From Paenibacillus montaniterrae (lineage in GTDB: Bacteria > Bacillota > Bacilli > Paenibacillales > Paenibacillaceae), in NCBI RefSeq assembly GCF_018403185.1, contig NZ_BOSE01000013.1, forward strand, positions 92,943 through 156,942: 64,000 bases of DNA. Reading direction: 5' to 3'. The translations under genes were made by a program, and so were the position numbers. The notes beneath the pieces were generated by a model. It was not told where the DNA came from and searched no databases. It saw nothing but the letters and a program-made list of their open reading frames with translations. Positions 1-8,711 of this stretch are shown in pieces; within the stretch, counting starts at the first letter, position 1; each line of letters starts with the position of its first letter.

Positions 1-212
1 AAAAAATGCTGACCTCTCAGCTTAGAGCGCTGGAAAAGGACGAGATTATTACAAGAAAGGTTTATAACGAAGTCCCTCCTAAAGTAGAGTATGAATTAAC
101 GGAATACGGCTGGGGGTTAAAGCCGGCGCTAGACCTTTTATGCTACTGGGGAGAGGATCATCTTGATAAAATTTATGGCGACAAATCGAAGGTTTTGGAA
201 GACTTTCATTAG
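1..212 (+). CDS. HxlR-family transcriptional regulator, 3' fragment at window edge
   Basis: The reading frame is open at the left edge, so only about the last 69 residues are seen. They match the C-terminal part of the HxlR winged helix: a recognition-helix segment (MLTSQLRALEKD), the wing (RKVYNEVPPKVEYELTEYG) and the dimerisation helix. HxlR proteins are small dimeric DNA-binding repressors or activators, often of redox or aldehyde stress genes. The internal ATG at 6 is not the true start because the helix before it is missing. The target genes cannot be told from this fragment; the divergent or upstream partner lies outside the window. Confidence 0.85.
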   Translation, partial: KMLTSQLRALEKDEIITRKVYNEVPPKVEYELTEYGWGLKPALDLLCYWGEDHLDKIYGDKSKVLEDFH

Positions 213-348
213 TTGATAGCGGCTGATCAAGTCGCTGCAGTAGCTAATACGTGCCGTTATTTTCAGCGATCCTTCAACTTCCCTTAAGATTAGTTTTATT
301 AATGTTTTGTAAACTGAGACTAATCCAATTGAAAGGAAGTGAAGGAGT

Positions 349-2616
349 ATGCTCAAACGAACGATGTCACTGCTGCTTGCCTCGGTGCTTGCGTTGACGA
401 GTGTGGTGGGACTTGCTTCAGCTAATACCTCAACAGAAGAAACGTTAATTCAGCTTTCTGATACAGGCATAAAGGTAGCTGGACAAGCAGTCTCCACTGA
501 TCCATCGGCGGCTGTCTATACGGGAGCAGATATTGTCTACTATGAAGCCGGGCAGGACAGTAGCTATGGAGAAGGCACAGCAGCTGACGAGCATAGCGCT
601 GAGGAAGCAGCGGCTCATACCGTTGTTACGATTACCGAGCCTGGTGTTTATCGTGTGTCGGGCAAGCTGTCGGCAGGACAACTGGCAGTTGATCTGGGGG
701 AGGATGCAGCAACTGATCCGACAGCAGTCGTGACATTGATTCTGGACGGTGTCGATATAACAAACACGGTTGCGCCTGCGGTTATTTTCTACAATGTATA
801 TGAGCCATACAGCGATACCGAGGATACAAATGGTGTTGTTGATCTTGGTGATGCTGGAGCGCGGGTAATTTTGGCGGATGGCTCGGTCAACACTGTGAAC
901 GGCTCCTACGTCGCCAAAATCTATAAGGAAGGCACGACGAAAAAACTGCATAAATACGATGGCGCATTTTACTCGAAAATGTCGATGAGCATTGCTGGCG
1001 AATCGGCAGGCACAGGCGAGCTGCATATTACAGCAGCTAATGAAGGACTTGACTCAGAACTGCATCTTGAGCTGAACGGCGGTAAGGTGTACATTGAAGC
1101 GCAGGATGATGGCATTAATACGAATGAGGACGGCATATCTGTTACAACGATTAACGGAGGCTATCTATATGTCAACGCAGGTCTTGGCGCTGAAGGAGAT
1201 GGCATTGATTCCAACGGGTACTTGACGATTAATGGCGGAACGATTGTAACGATGTCCAATGAACGCAGCCCAGATGGCGGGATAGATGCTGATATGGACA
1301 TTACAATCAATGGCGGTACAGTTATTGCACTTGGTACGCGCAATGATGCCACATCCGCTGCTTCCAAGCAGCCATTTATCGAGCTGTCTTTTGCTTCGAC
1401 ACAAGCGGCAGGCAGTGTTATTGCATTGGCAGATGCAGCAGGAAATGAGCTACTGAGCCATACGGCTGAAAAAGCATTTCAAAGCGTCACCTTCTCCTCA
1501 GCCGAGCTTAAGCTTGATACAGAGTATAGCTTGTACATTAACGATGTACAGCAGCAGTACACAGGCAATTCCTTCGGCATGATGGGCGGCGGCTTTGGCG
1601 GCAATCGTCCAACTGGTGAAGGGGAGAACGGGCAGCTTGCTCAGGGTGCACGTCCCGAAGGGGACCGACCAGCAGGTGAAGGAATGAACGGACCATTTCC
1701 AAGTGGGGCGCCAACTGGCGAGATGACGCCGCCTAACCAGGAGAATATTAATCCAGAACAAGCTAACCCGAATGGTCAAGGCATTGCTGCTGCAAGCGTT
1801 GAAGGCTCGACAGCCTTTGTGATTACTGAAGCTGTCCATAGCTTTTCGGGAATTTCCGAGGCTGCGGATGCGAGCGGCAAAACGAGGGTCGTCTTTACTG
1901 TGAATGACGGAGCGGGCATAGCCAGCGTATCTTCCGGGCAGCCTGTCGTGTTAGAGCAGGTGGCCGCTAGTGAAGATGTACCGGATACAGATATTCAATT
2001 GACTGTAACGGATGTACCGTCAGAAAATTATTCAGAAACGTTTCTGTTGTCTGAAATTAAGGATGATTTATCGCAAATTATGCCCGAAGAGGATGGACAA
2101 TACCGCTTAACTGTTGCAGTTGTTTCCTCTAATGAAACGTATACAGGCGTATCGCAATGGCAGTTTTCGATCGGTGTACTGCCGTTTACAGATCTTAACC
2201 CGTCTGATGCGGCATACAGCGCAGTTAAAGTATTGTACGAACGCGGCGTCATGATCGGCACAAGCACCACGCGCTTTTCGCCAAATGCGACAGTAACGCG
2301 CGCGACTGCAATAACGACGCTTGGTAGACTACTAGGCATTGAGCAGGTCGAATCAACAGCGTTTACGGATGTCGCGCAAAATAGCTGGTACAGCGGATAT
2401 GTTGGCTGGGCGGCTTCCAACAGTCTTGTCGTTGGTGATGGAAAAGGACATTTTATGCCTGAAGACAATTTGACTGCCGAGCAGATGAAGCTGGTGTTGT
2501 CACGTTTTACCGAGCTTAATGAGCTGGATATTGCATTGGACGCTTTATTTCCGAGCGATATGAGTGGCACGTTGACCCGTGCTGAGCTTGCAGTGCTGCT
2601 AAACGAATTCTTATAG
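349..2616 (+). CDS. Secreted carbohydrate-binding-domain protein (Cthe_2159-like) with C-terminal SLH domains
   Basis: This 755-residue protein starts with a Sec signal peptide (residues 1-25, ending GLASA). Residues of about 60-400 are rich in short Asn/Gly/Asp turns such as GDGIDSNG and DDGINTNEDG, as in the beta-helical Cthe_2159/DUF4353 polysaccharide-binding family. A Gly/Pro-rich linker (about 409-480, GGGFGGNRPTGEG) follows, then a beta-sandwich-like stretch. From about residue 613 there are two clear SLH motifs (FTDLNPSDAAYSAVKVLYERG, FTDVAQNSWYSGYVGWAASN) and a weaker third. SLH domains bind pyruvylated secondary cell-wall polymer, so the protein is probably displayed on the S-layer. 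Ligand unknown. The RBS is GGAAGTGAAGGAG and a terminator follows at 2654. Confidence 0.85.
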   Translation: MLKRTMSLLLASVLALTSVVGLASANTSTEETLIQLSDTGIKVAGQAVSTDPSAAVYTGADIVYYEAGQDSSYGEGTAADEHSAEEAAAHTVVTITEPGVYRVSGKLSAGQLAVDLGEDAATDPTAVVTLILDGVDITNTVAPAVIFYNVYEPYSDTEDTNGVVDLGDAGARVILADGSVNTVNGSYVAKIYKEGTTKKLHKYDGAFYSKMSMSIAGESAGTGELHITAANEGLDSELHLELNGGKVYIEAQDDGINTNEDGISVTTINGGYLYVNAGLGAEGDGIDSNGYLTINGGTIVTMSNERSPDGGIDADMDITINGGTVIALGTRNDATSAASKQPFIELSFASTQAAGSVIALADAAGNELLSHTAEKAFQSVTFSSAELKLDTEYSLYINDVQQQYTGNSFGMMGGGFGGNRPTGEGENGQLAQGARPEGDRPAGEGMNGPFPSGAPTGEMTPPNQENINPEQANPNGQGIAAASVEGSTAFVITEAVHSFSGISEAADASGKTRVVFTVNDGAGIASVSSGQPVVLEQVAASEDVPDTDIQLTVTDVPSENYSETFLLSEIKDDLSQIMPEEDGQYRLTVAVVSSNETYTGVSQWQFSIGVLPFTDLNPSDAAYSAVKVLYERGVMIGTSTTRFSPNATVTRATAITTLGRLLGIEQVESTAFTDVAQNSWYSGYVGWAASNSLVVGDGKGHFMPEDNLTAEQMKLVLSRFTELNELDIALDALFPSDMSGTLTRAELAVLLNEFL

Positions 2617-2653
2617 TATATCTTACATTACATTCCCCCTTTGGTTATATTAG

Positions 2654-2702
2654 AACAGCTCCTGTTTGTACGCGCATATGCGACAAGCGGGAGCTGTTTT
2701 TA
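2654..2702 (+). terminator. Rho-independent terminator after the SLH protein
   Basis: An inverted repeat (AACAGCTCC / GGGAGCTGTT with inner TTGT/ACAA pairing) closes with a T run 40 bases after the stop codon of the SLH gene. Confidence 0.85.
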
Positions 2703-2774
2703 GTTTGGCGTTTTAATGCTGAGGAAGGGGATGAATCTCAAAGGATGTTAAAAAAGTTCGGGTGGTGAATCTTT

Positions 2775-2801
2775 AATTCTGACAAACTTGTTGTCAGAAT
2801 T
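2775..2801. promoter_or_regulatory. Perfect palindromic operator, arms AATTCTGACAA / TTGTCAGAATT
   Basis: Two 11-bp perfect arms are separated by 5 bases (acttg). No T run follows, and the dyad lies about 120 bp before the truncated NmrA-like gene, so a protein-binding site (TetR-, MarR- or HxlR-type) is more likely than a terminator. The rest of 2703-2919 shows nothing else I can name. Confidence 0.5.
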
Positions 2802-2919
2802 ATTGGATTAGGATAGAAAGTGGATGGCCTTCACTAGAGGGGGCGATGGTCATAAGACTGGATCGTTTGCTTGGGGCCATTCGCCGACATTATGCTAAAA
2901 AATGAGAAGGAGATGCGAC

Positions 2920-3105
2920 ATGACGATTTTAGTAGCAGGAGCAACAGGGACGGTTGGACAACATGTGACGGAACTACTGGTGCAGAGGGGGGCTGCCGTA
3001 CGGGCGTTAACGCGAAATCCGGAACGGGCGAGAGCCAAGCTGCCAGAAGGTGTGGAGATTGCAGCGGGCATAGATCAGCGAAATCAATTGACCGATTGTG
3101 AGTAA
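2920..3105 (+). pseudogene. Truncated NmrA/SDR-like NAD(P)-binding protein, N-terminal fragment
   Basis: ATG at 2920 follows an AAGGAG site by 7 bases. The 61 codons begin with a textbook Rossmann nucleotide-binding loop (TILVAGATGTVGQHV) and the next strand/helix (RGAAVRALTRNPERA), as in NmrA-like NAD(P)-binding proteins, which normally run to about 280 residues. The match stops near residue 50 and the frame ends inside a terminator stem (3091-3145). This looks like a deletion that fused the gene's 5' end to unrelated terminator DNA. The Rossmann core is incomplete, so enzyme function is very unlikely. Confidence 0.8.
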
Positions 3106-3145
3106 AGTGGTAGCAACAACCAAACCACTTGCTGCAATCGGTTTT
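3091..3145 (+). terminator. Hairpin terminator at the 3' end of the truncated NmrA-like gene
   Basis: ACCGATTG...CAATCGGT outer arms enclose AAGTGGT / ACCACTT inner arms and are followed by TTTTA. The stop codon of the truncated gene lies inside the left arm. Confidence 0.75.
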
Positions 3146-3267
3146 ATGCTGTGCGGTTAACAAATAAAGCTTACAGTTATGGGATTTTATGATAATATTG
3201 AAACTGGAAAATATTTTAAATGGCAGCTTTGTACTAGCCTTATGTTATGCAAAATAGAAGGGATGAG

Positions 3268-4020
3268 TTGAGATTGGGGAAATTGAAGAAATGGATTATT
3301 GTGCTCTCGGCATTGATGATTGTGTCTGCATCTGCAACAGCTGCTTCTGACACAATAAACAGATTTTTGTTCAAAGGAAAGCTTGTCATTAACAACAAAT
3401 TAGCCAGTCTGAATCAGGATATATATAGCATTGACGGCAGTGTTTACGTTCCTATCAGAGCGCTTACCGAGAGTATGAAGGGATACATTAGCTATGATGC
3501 AAGCGATCAAACGATCTATGTGGAGCAGCAACTGGCATCCAACAAAAAATCTGTGCTGAATGATAAAATTGAGGATGATTCCTTCGCACTGCATATTTTC
3601 TCCAGCAAGGCAGAGTATGAGTATGGAGAGCCGATTGAAGTATGGGCAAGATTGTCTAATCACACCGAGCAGACTCACGATATTTCACATGGTGTATCAT
3701 TAATTGAGTTTACTATTACAGATGAAGAAGGCTTTGCAAGCGTTGCATTAAATGGAGAAATGTATTTCAGCACATTTCAAGCCGGAGATGAGTTCAACTC
3801 AACTTTAATGCAGCAAGAATTTCTAATCTATAATCTCAACAAAAACGGATTGTTGGAAAAAGAAGAAGATCTTCGCGCTTATCTAAATAAAGCAGTCCGC
3901 CCTTCTGTTTTGCCAAAGGGCAATTATACGATTACGGCAAAGACAAAGTATTGGTTCGATAGTGAGGCTGTTGATCAAGCCAAGACGCTGGAGGTATCGA
4001 TTCCGGTAAGTGTGAAATAA
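3268..4020 (+). CDS. Secreted stalk-domain (copper amine oxidase N-terminal-like) protein
   Basis: About 250 residues. A TTG start at 3268 is chosen because GAAGGG lies 5 bases upstream; the in-frame ATG at 3247 has no site and TTG 3274 is the alternative. A hydrophobic N-terminus (WIIVLSALMIVSASATAA) is a signal peptide or anchor. Residues of about 35-90 (KLVINNKLASLNQDIYSIDGSVYVPIRALTE) are the copper-amine-oxidase-like stalk domain common in Paenibacillus envelope proteins. The C-terminal half (about 105-245) resembles an Ig-like sandwich (YGEPIEVWARLSNHTEQTHDIS; LPKGNYTITAKTKYWF). Likely extracellular and structural; no catalytic motif is visible. A strong terminator follows. Confidence 0.75.
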   Translation: MRLGKLKKWIIVLSALMIVSASATAASDTINRFLFKGKLVINNKLASLNQDIYSIDGSVYVPIRALTESMKGYISYDASDQTIYVEQQLASNKKSVLNDKIEDDSFALHIFSSKAEYEYGEPIEVWARLSNHTEQTHDISHGVSLIEFTITDEEGFASVALNGEMYFSTFQAGDEFNSTLMQQEFLIYNLNKNGLLEKEEDLRAYLNKAVRPSVLPKGNYTITAKTKYWFDSEAVDQAKTLEVSIPVSVK

Positions 4021-4076
4021 TGGGTTGTTCTTTTAATCGATCGTTCAATTAGAATTCCTAACTGGTTATTAATAGT

Positions 4077-4122
4077 TGACCATGAGTAGCAGATTGCGTT
4101 GTGGTACTCATGGTCATTTTTT
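4077..4122 (+). terminator. Rho-independent terminator after the stalk-domain gene
   Basis: Perfect 12-bp arms TGACCATGAGTA / TACTCATGGTCA with a 15-base loop, followed by TTTTTT. It separates the stalk-domain gene from the convergent ATPase/TOPRIM pair. Confidence 0.9.
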
Positions 4123-4158
4123 GAAGAATAAGTGCACTAGAAGTTAAGGGGATATACT

Positions 4159-4881
4159 CTATATATACAATTCTCCGTATTCTTCTATAAAATAAATAAG
4201 ACAAGTATTAATGATGAACACAGCATGCTCTGTTTGAAGTGTATAATTTTGCAGTTCTCCTAGAGCAGAATAAATATCCTCATCCATGAGTTGCTTATTT
4301 GTTATATTTTCTAATTTATTGAGATGAAATTGAATAATAGTATTCCCTGTTTCAGCATCTATTTTTCTTAAATCAGTATAAACTGATCTAGAGCCGACCA
4401 GTTGTTTATATCTCCTAATATCTGTAAGTTGCACTTTCGAAGCTTGAAAATGATCAAAATTATTAACAATATCTTTATACGCTTCAACCATTGGATAATT
4501 AATGTATAGCTTCCCATTTTCAGTAGAATTATTAAAATGCAACAGTAGTTCTTTTACGACCTTAAAATCGAACAAGTTATCGTGCGGATCGAAATCAAAT
4601 ATTAACAAAATATCTGAAAAATCGGTTCTATTGAATTTATTGTTCTCCTCTAGCTTCAGGTATTCATTGATCACTAGGACGATATCAATTGCATCGTAGT
4701 CTATATGACCAGTATTAGTAGAATAGAATTGCTGTAAATGACGATGAAGTACATAGATGTTGGTTTCAAAAGAAACTATTTCAATATTGGAAATACTATA
4801 GAGACTATAAAAGTGCCTCATTAGCTTCTTTTCTGCTTGTGCGCCTTCAACAATTAATAGTACCTTTTTCGTCAATACCAT
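4159..4881 (-). CDS. TOPRIM-like protein, partner of the AAA ATPase (RloB/AbiL/AriB-like)
   Basis: About 240 residues. The N-terminal strand and loop VLLIVEGAQAEKKLM with a conserved Glu, and DILLIFDFDPHD near residue 90 with a DxD pair, are the two halves of a TOPRIM metal-binding centre. NYPMVEAYKD near residue 130 recalls the conserved N-P-x-x-E segment of RloB/AbiLii-type proteins. The start ATG at 4881 overlaps the ATPase stop by one base (TGATG); GTG 4884 is possible. The C-terminal third is helical and unassigned. In RloAB, AbiL, PARIS and OLD-like systems such a protein is the effector, often a nuclease, controlled by an AAA ATPase; that role here is inference. It is markedly AT-rich against its neighbours, suggesting transfer. 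Confidence 0.65.
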   Translation of the reverse strand: MVLTKKVLLIVEGAQAEKKLMRHFYSLYSISNIEIVSFETNIYVLHRHLQQFYSTNTGHIDYDAIDIVLVINEYLKLEENNKFNRTDFSDILLIFDFDPHDNLFDFKVVKELLLHFNNSTENGKLYINYPMVEAYKDIVNNFDHFQASKVQLTDIRRYKQLVGSRSVYTDLRKIDAETGNTIIQFHLNKLENITNKQLMDEDIYSALGELQNYTLQTEHAVFIINTCLIYFIEEYGELYI

Positions 4882-6002
4882 CACTCACCAATCTCTTCGA
4901 ATTCCCCAGCTTGGTAAAGCTTTTCTAAATTATGTCCTTCTCGAAGCTCTCTTTTTGTTGCATCAGCTAAAGTAACGCATTTACTTGCGGACGTTAAAAT
5001 AAAATAACAATCCGGTCTCATTATTTTGTTACTCATTAAATCAGTATTATGTGTAGTCAGCATAATTTGCGTTTCTCTTCTTTGTTTAAATTGGTTTATA
5101 ATTTGATCGGCTAGCGAGAAGTGTAAGTTGGCATCGACCTCATCAATAAATAAAAACGATATTTTATCAAGCTGATGAAATACTGTAAATATAGCTGTTA
5201 GGGCTCTTGTACCGCTTGAAGCATTTTTTACAAACTCTAACGGTTTTGGATAATCAAAATATAGATTGGCCTCTCCATCAGGCATCAAGTCTGATTTCAA
5301 CTTAACTTGTACTCCCACGCTATTTAAAAATTTTTCCAACTCACTTACTAGATCATTTTCTAGTATCGTTTTAATTATGCCTGTGTTCAAAGTCAAAGGG
5401 CCACTAAAAGCATAGTTTTTATCAACTGTACGTAACATAGCCATTCCATTAACAAAATCATATAGAGATTGTAATGCGCTTAGCTCGATTAAATTCCCGT
5501 AGAAGAGAATAAATCGCAATAGAGGCGTTCCTGCTTGTCTAGATGAGAACTTTAGAGAGTCTAGTCCATCGTATTCAACTAGTTTTTCTATGTTTAGCAA
5601 GTTCTTTTTATAATCGCAATCAAATAGTGTAACTCCGTTTAAAATTAATGTCTCATGCGTTAGTTCAGTGCTAGATTTTTTTGAATAACTATAGGTTACT
5701 TCATCTTGATTAAACTTAAAGCTATATGAAAAAGTTGCTTCGTCCGATTCACTAAAAGCGTTAATAAATCCAGCTTGGTCTCCAAAACGAGGACTATCAA
5801 CAATTAATGTAGAGCGAATATCCATTAAAGCATAGCCAAGATTGGATTTTCCGACAGCATTTTTCCCATAAACAATGGACTTGCTTATTATGTTATCAAC
5901 AATACAGTTTTCATTGTATTTATAGTCGCGAACCCTGGAGAAATCAACCTCTAGTGCATGTTGAAATCTTCTGTAGTTGGATACAGTAAATTTCTTTAGC
6001 AT
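4881..6002 (-). CDS. AAA-family (SMC/RloA-like) ATPase of a two-gene defence-type module
   Basis: 373 residues. The ATG at 6002 is chosen because GGAGGTG lies 7 bases upstream; a longer frame to 6056 has no site. FTVSNYRRFQ at the N-terminus is typical of AAA_15/AAA_21 ATPases. Walker A is VYGKNAVGKSN, an ABC-like signature SSGTRALTAIF lies near residue 280, Walker B is ISFLFIDEVDANLH, and a switch motif TTHNTDLMSNKIMRPDC follows. The end (LREGHNLEKLYQAGEFEEIG) resembles RloA-type C-termini. It is translationally coupled to the TOPRIM-like gene. Such pairs act in the cytoplasm as phage sensors/effectors (AbiL, PARIS, RloAB). AT-rich with a lone promoter region upstream, so probably a horizontally acquired cassette. 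Confidence 0.8.
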   Translation of the reverse strand: MLKKFTVSNYRRFQHALEVDFSRVRDYKYNENCIVDNIISKSIVYGKNAVGKSNLGYALMDIRSTLIVDSPRFGDQAGFINAFSESDEATFSYSFKFNQDEVTYSYSKKSSTELTHETLILNGVTLFDCDYKKNLLNIEKLVEYDGLDSLKFSSRQAGTPLLRFILFYGNLIELSALQSLYDFVNGMAMLRTVDKNYAFSGPLTLNTGIIKTILENDLVSELEKFLNSVGVQVKLKSDLMPDGEANLYFDYPKPLEFVKNASSGTRALTAIFTVFHQLDKISFLFIDEVDANLHFSLADQIINQFKQRRETQIMLTTHNTDLMSNKIMRPDCYFILTSASKCVTLADATKRELREGHNLEKLYQAGEFEEIGE

Positions 6003-6154
6003 GAACGTCACCTCCGTAATTTTTTTCCGACAACTCTTTATATCTTCAGTATACATTAAAACACGGAACTATATTCATTTGTAAAAAAATAGAATGTATT
6101 TATTTTTATAACATGTTACTTTGATCATGTAGTCAATAAGAGAGGAGAAGGTTT

Positions 6155-6610
6155 ATGACATTAAAGGTTGAAGGAATGCCGTCGTACCGCATCGTATACG
6201 TAAGACAGGTTGGTCCGTATGGGCCTGCAAATGTTCAAGCGATGAATCAATTGAAGGAGTGGGCAGTGGAGCATGAGCTTATGCAATATGCATTGCTGTT
6301 TGGCGTCCCGCAGGATGATCCGGCAACGACTCCTCCGGATAGCTGCCGTTATGATGCTTGCATGGTTATTGAGGAGGAGTATAAGCTGGACGGCTCTATC
6401 GCTGAAGGCAGGCTTGCAGGGGGGCAGTATGCGGTATTCACAATTGAGCATACAGCAGAAGGAGTACAGCGTGCATGGAATGATATTTTTCCAGCACTGC
6501 AGACGTCGGGCTATCAGCTTGATCGTAAGCCGATTTTAGAAAGGTACAGCTATGAGATGCTGAGCCAAGGCTATTGTGAATTATGTGTCCCGATAAAAGT
6601 CGATAACTAG
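6155..6610 (+). CDS. GyrI-like (AraC effector-binding) domain protein
   Basis: 151 residues, ATG preceded by AGGAGAAGG. The sequence MPSYRIVYVRQVGPYG, a central acidic stretch and the segment GRLAGGQYAVFTIEHTAEGVQRAWNDIF are typical of stand-alone GyrI/SbmC-like domains, which bind small hydrophobic molecules and in some relatives protect DNA gyrase or act as cyclopropanoid hydrolases. No HTH is present, so it is not itself a DNA-binding regulator. It lies about 100 bases before the MDR oxidoreductase gene on the same strand, so the two may be co-transcribed. Ligand unknown. Confidence 0.8.
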   Translation: MTLKVEGMPSYRIVYVRQVGPYGPANVQAMNQLKEWAVEHELMQYALLFGVPQDDPATTPPDSCRYDACMVIEEEYKLDGSIAEGRLAGGQYAVFTIEHTAEGVQRAWNDIFPALQTSGYQLDRKPILERYSYEMLSQGYCELCVPIKVDN

Positions 6611-6705
6611 AAAAGGCGGCGGCATTAGAACGGTTGCGATGCGGCTGGAAAAGCAGTTATGATGAAGGAAATAGCTTTTGTCAATATGAGGTAGGGGAAT
6701 GCTGC

Positions 6706-7698
6706 TTGAATAATATGTACGCTGTTTTTGAACAGTTTGGTCCGCCACAGCAAGTCGTCAAGCTGGGACAAAAAATAGCTTCTCCGCCGCAAGCACAACA
6801 GATTACAGTACGTATGCTGGCTCGTCCGATCAATCCTTCCGATCTAATTCCAATGCGAGGCGCCTATGCCCATCGCACACGACTGCCCTGCATACCCGGC
6901 TACGAAGGGGTTGGTATAGTGGAAGCGGTAGGGGCTGATGCTGATCCCAAGCTGCTTGGTCAGCGGGTGCTGCCATTGAGAGGCGAGGGCACTTGGCAGC
7001 AGCTGGTGACCTGTCCTGCACCATTCGCAGTGCCTGTTCCGGAGTGGCTCGATGATTGTACCGCAGCTCAGCTTTATATTAATCCTGTAACCGCTTGGGC
7101 TGTACTTACAAGCGAGCTGGAGCTTATGCCTGGCAGTACGATTGTGATGAACGCTGCAGGATCAGCCTTGGGCCGTCTCATTGCACAGCTATCGCGTTTG
7201 CTCGGTTACCGCTTTATTGCGGTAACGAGCAGCTCGATACAGGCGCAGGAGCTGCTGCGGCTAGGCGCAGCTTCTGTCCTGCAAACAGCGGATGAAGCGA
7301 CATTAAAAGCGCAAATGCAGGAATTGACGAACGATGTCGGTGCAGATGCTGCCATTGATTGCATAGGGGGCGTCGCTGGCCATGCGCTTGCAGCTTGCTT
7401 GCGGCCAGGTGCTGTTTTTCTTTCTCTCGGCTTATTATCCGGTGAGTCTGTCAACTGGCAGCAGCTTCATCACCAGTTGCAGCTGCGGGGCAAGCTGTTT
7501 CATTTGCGGCATTGGAATCAACGAATTGCAACTGAGCAGTGGCAGGCTGCATTTCAGCACATTATCGCTTTGCTCGGCAGCAAGCAATTGGAGCTGCAGC
7601 AGCCAGCGGCAAGCTTCCCTTTGGCTGAAGTAAGAGAAGCGATTGCTTATGCCGAAGCGGGCACGAAGCAGTTGGGCAAGGTTATGCTGACGGGCTAG
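6706..7698 (+). CDS. Zinc-independent MDR oxidoreductase (quinone/enoyl reductase-like)
   Basis: About 330 residues. Translation probably starts at TTG 6706, 9 bases after a GGGG site; ATG 6715 and a longer frame from 6634 are alternatives. N-terminal GroES-like fold: RPINPSDLIPMRGAY and PGYEGVGIVEAVG. The Rossmann loop is MNAAGSALGRLIAQL (about residue 142), in place of the usual GxGxxG. The structural zinc cysteines are absent, as in the quinone reductase and 2-enoyl thioester reductase (ETR) branch of the MDR superfamily. Expected reaction: NADPH-dependent reduction of an activated C=C bond. It clusters with an aldo/keto reductase, suggesting reactive-carbonyl detoxification; substrate unknown. 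Confidence 0.85.
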   Translation: MNNMYAVFEQFGPPQQVVKLGQKIASPPQAQQITVRMLARPINPSDLIPMRGAYAHRTRLPCIPGYEGVGIVEAVGADADPKLLGQRVLPLRGEGTWQQLVTCPAPFAVPVPEWLDDCTAAQLYINPVTAWAVLTSELELMPGSTIVMNAAGSALGRLIAQLSRLLGYRFIAVTSSSIQAQELLRLGAASVLQTADEATLKAQMQELTNDVGADAAIDCIGGVAGHALAACLRPGAVFLSLGLLSGESVNWQQLHHQLQLRGKLFHLRHWNQRIATEQWQAAFQHIIALLGSKQLELQQPAASFPLAEVREAIAYAEAGTKQLGKVMLTG

Positions 7699-7737
7699 AT
7701 TTTACGAAAGTTAAATATAAGGAAAGGGGCAGTAACG

Positions 7738-8631
7738 ATGAAGAAGAATGCTTTGGGCCGTTCCGAGCTTATCGTTAGTGAGATTGGGCTTGGCTGCATG
7801 TCGCTGGGCACAGAGGAGCAGCAAGCGATCCGAATTATTGATGAGGCGCTTGATGCAGGTGTTAACTTTCTGGATACGGCGGATTTATATGATGGCGGGC
7901 GCAATGAGGAAATTGTCGGCAAAGCGCTGCGTGGCAAGCGCGACAAGGTCATTCTCGCTACCAAGGTGGGCAATCGTCGCATTGAAGGCCAGGAGGGCTG
8001 GGTATGGGATGCCTCCAAGTCATACATATTAAGCGCGGTGAAGCGCAGTCTGCAGCGACTGGGCACAGACTATATTGATTTATACCAATTGCATGGCGGT
8101 ACGATCGAGGATCGAATTGACGAAACGATTGAAGCCTTTGAGCAGTTGAAGCAGGAAGGGGTTATTCGCGAATACGGAATTTCCTCGATTCGGCCAAATG
8201 TTATTCGTGAGTACGCTGCGCGCTCCTCGATTGTTAGCGTCATGAATCAATACAGCATCGTGGATCGCAGAGCGGAGGAAGAGGTGCTCGATTTGCTGCA
8301 TCAGCAGCAAATTAGCGTCATAGCACGCGGACCGCTTGCCAGTGGTGCTTTGGCTAGTCAGCGTCAGCCGCAAAAGGCGGTGCTGGACTATGAGCTGCCT
8401 GCGTTAATCGAGTTAAGAGAGCAGCTGGAGCATATTTCTCCGAATTTAACGCAGCTCGCTATTCGCTATTCACTTAGCCATCCAGCAGTCGCTGTAGCGA
8501 TTCCTGGCGCTCGCACATCTGAGCAGCTTCAACAAAACTTGGCTGCGGCCCAGCTGCCTCCGCTGACCGATGAACAGATTGGAGCGATTAGACAAGTGAG
8601 CAGGGCGAATCGATATACGGCCCATCGCTAA
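7738..8631 (+). CDS. Aldo/keto reductase
   Basis: 297 residues, ATG with AAAGGGG 8 bases upstream. The catalytic tetrad is in place: Asp46, Tyr51 (DTADLYDGG), Lys76 (ATKVG) and His119 (YQLHGG), and the NADP-binding end AVAIPGARTSEQLQQN is present. AKRs of this class reduce aldehydes and ketones with NADPH as soluble TIM barrels. The gene follows the MDR reductase by 39 bases, so they are likely one transcript, ended by the strong terminator at 8642. Physiological substrate unknown. Confidence 0.92.
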   Translation: MKKNALGRSELIVSEIGLGCMSLGTEEQQAIRIIDEALDAGVNFLDTADLYDGGRNEEIVGKALRGKRDKVILATKVGNRRIEGQEGWVWDASKSYILSAVKRSLQRLGTDYIDLYQLHGGTIEDRIDETIEAFEQLKQEGVIREYGISSIRPNVIREYAARSSIVSVMNQYSIVDRRAEEEVLDLLHQQQISVIARGPLASGALASQRQPQKAVLDYELPALIELREQLEHISPNLTQLAIRYSLSHPAVAVAIPGARTSEQLQQNLAAAQLPPLTDEQIGAIRQVSRANRYTAHR

Positions 8632-8641
8632 TTTTCATATT

Positions 8642-8701
8642 AAAAGGTTGCTCCCGACCATTTCGTCAATTCAGACAGCGAAATAGTAGGAGCAACCTTT
8701 T
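8642..8701. terminator. Bidirectional terminator between the aldo/keto reductase and the 8712 gene
   Basis: AAAAGGTTGCTCC pairs with GGAGCAACCTTTT and inner ATTTCG/CGAAAT arms extend the stem. Flanking A and T runs serve the convergent genes on both strands. Confidence 0.9.
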
Positions 8702-8711
8702 ATGATGCTTT

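Noticed and set aside
445..1026. Long minus-strand frame inside the SLH protein gene
   Set aside because: Antisense shadow of a well-supported secreted protein, with no ribosome site or family match.
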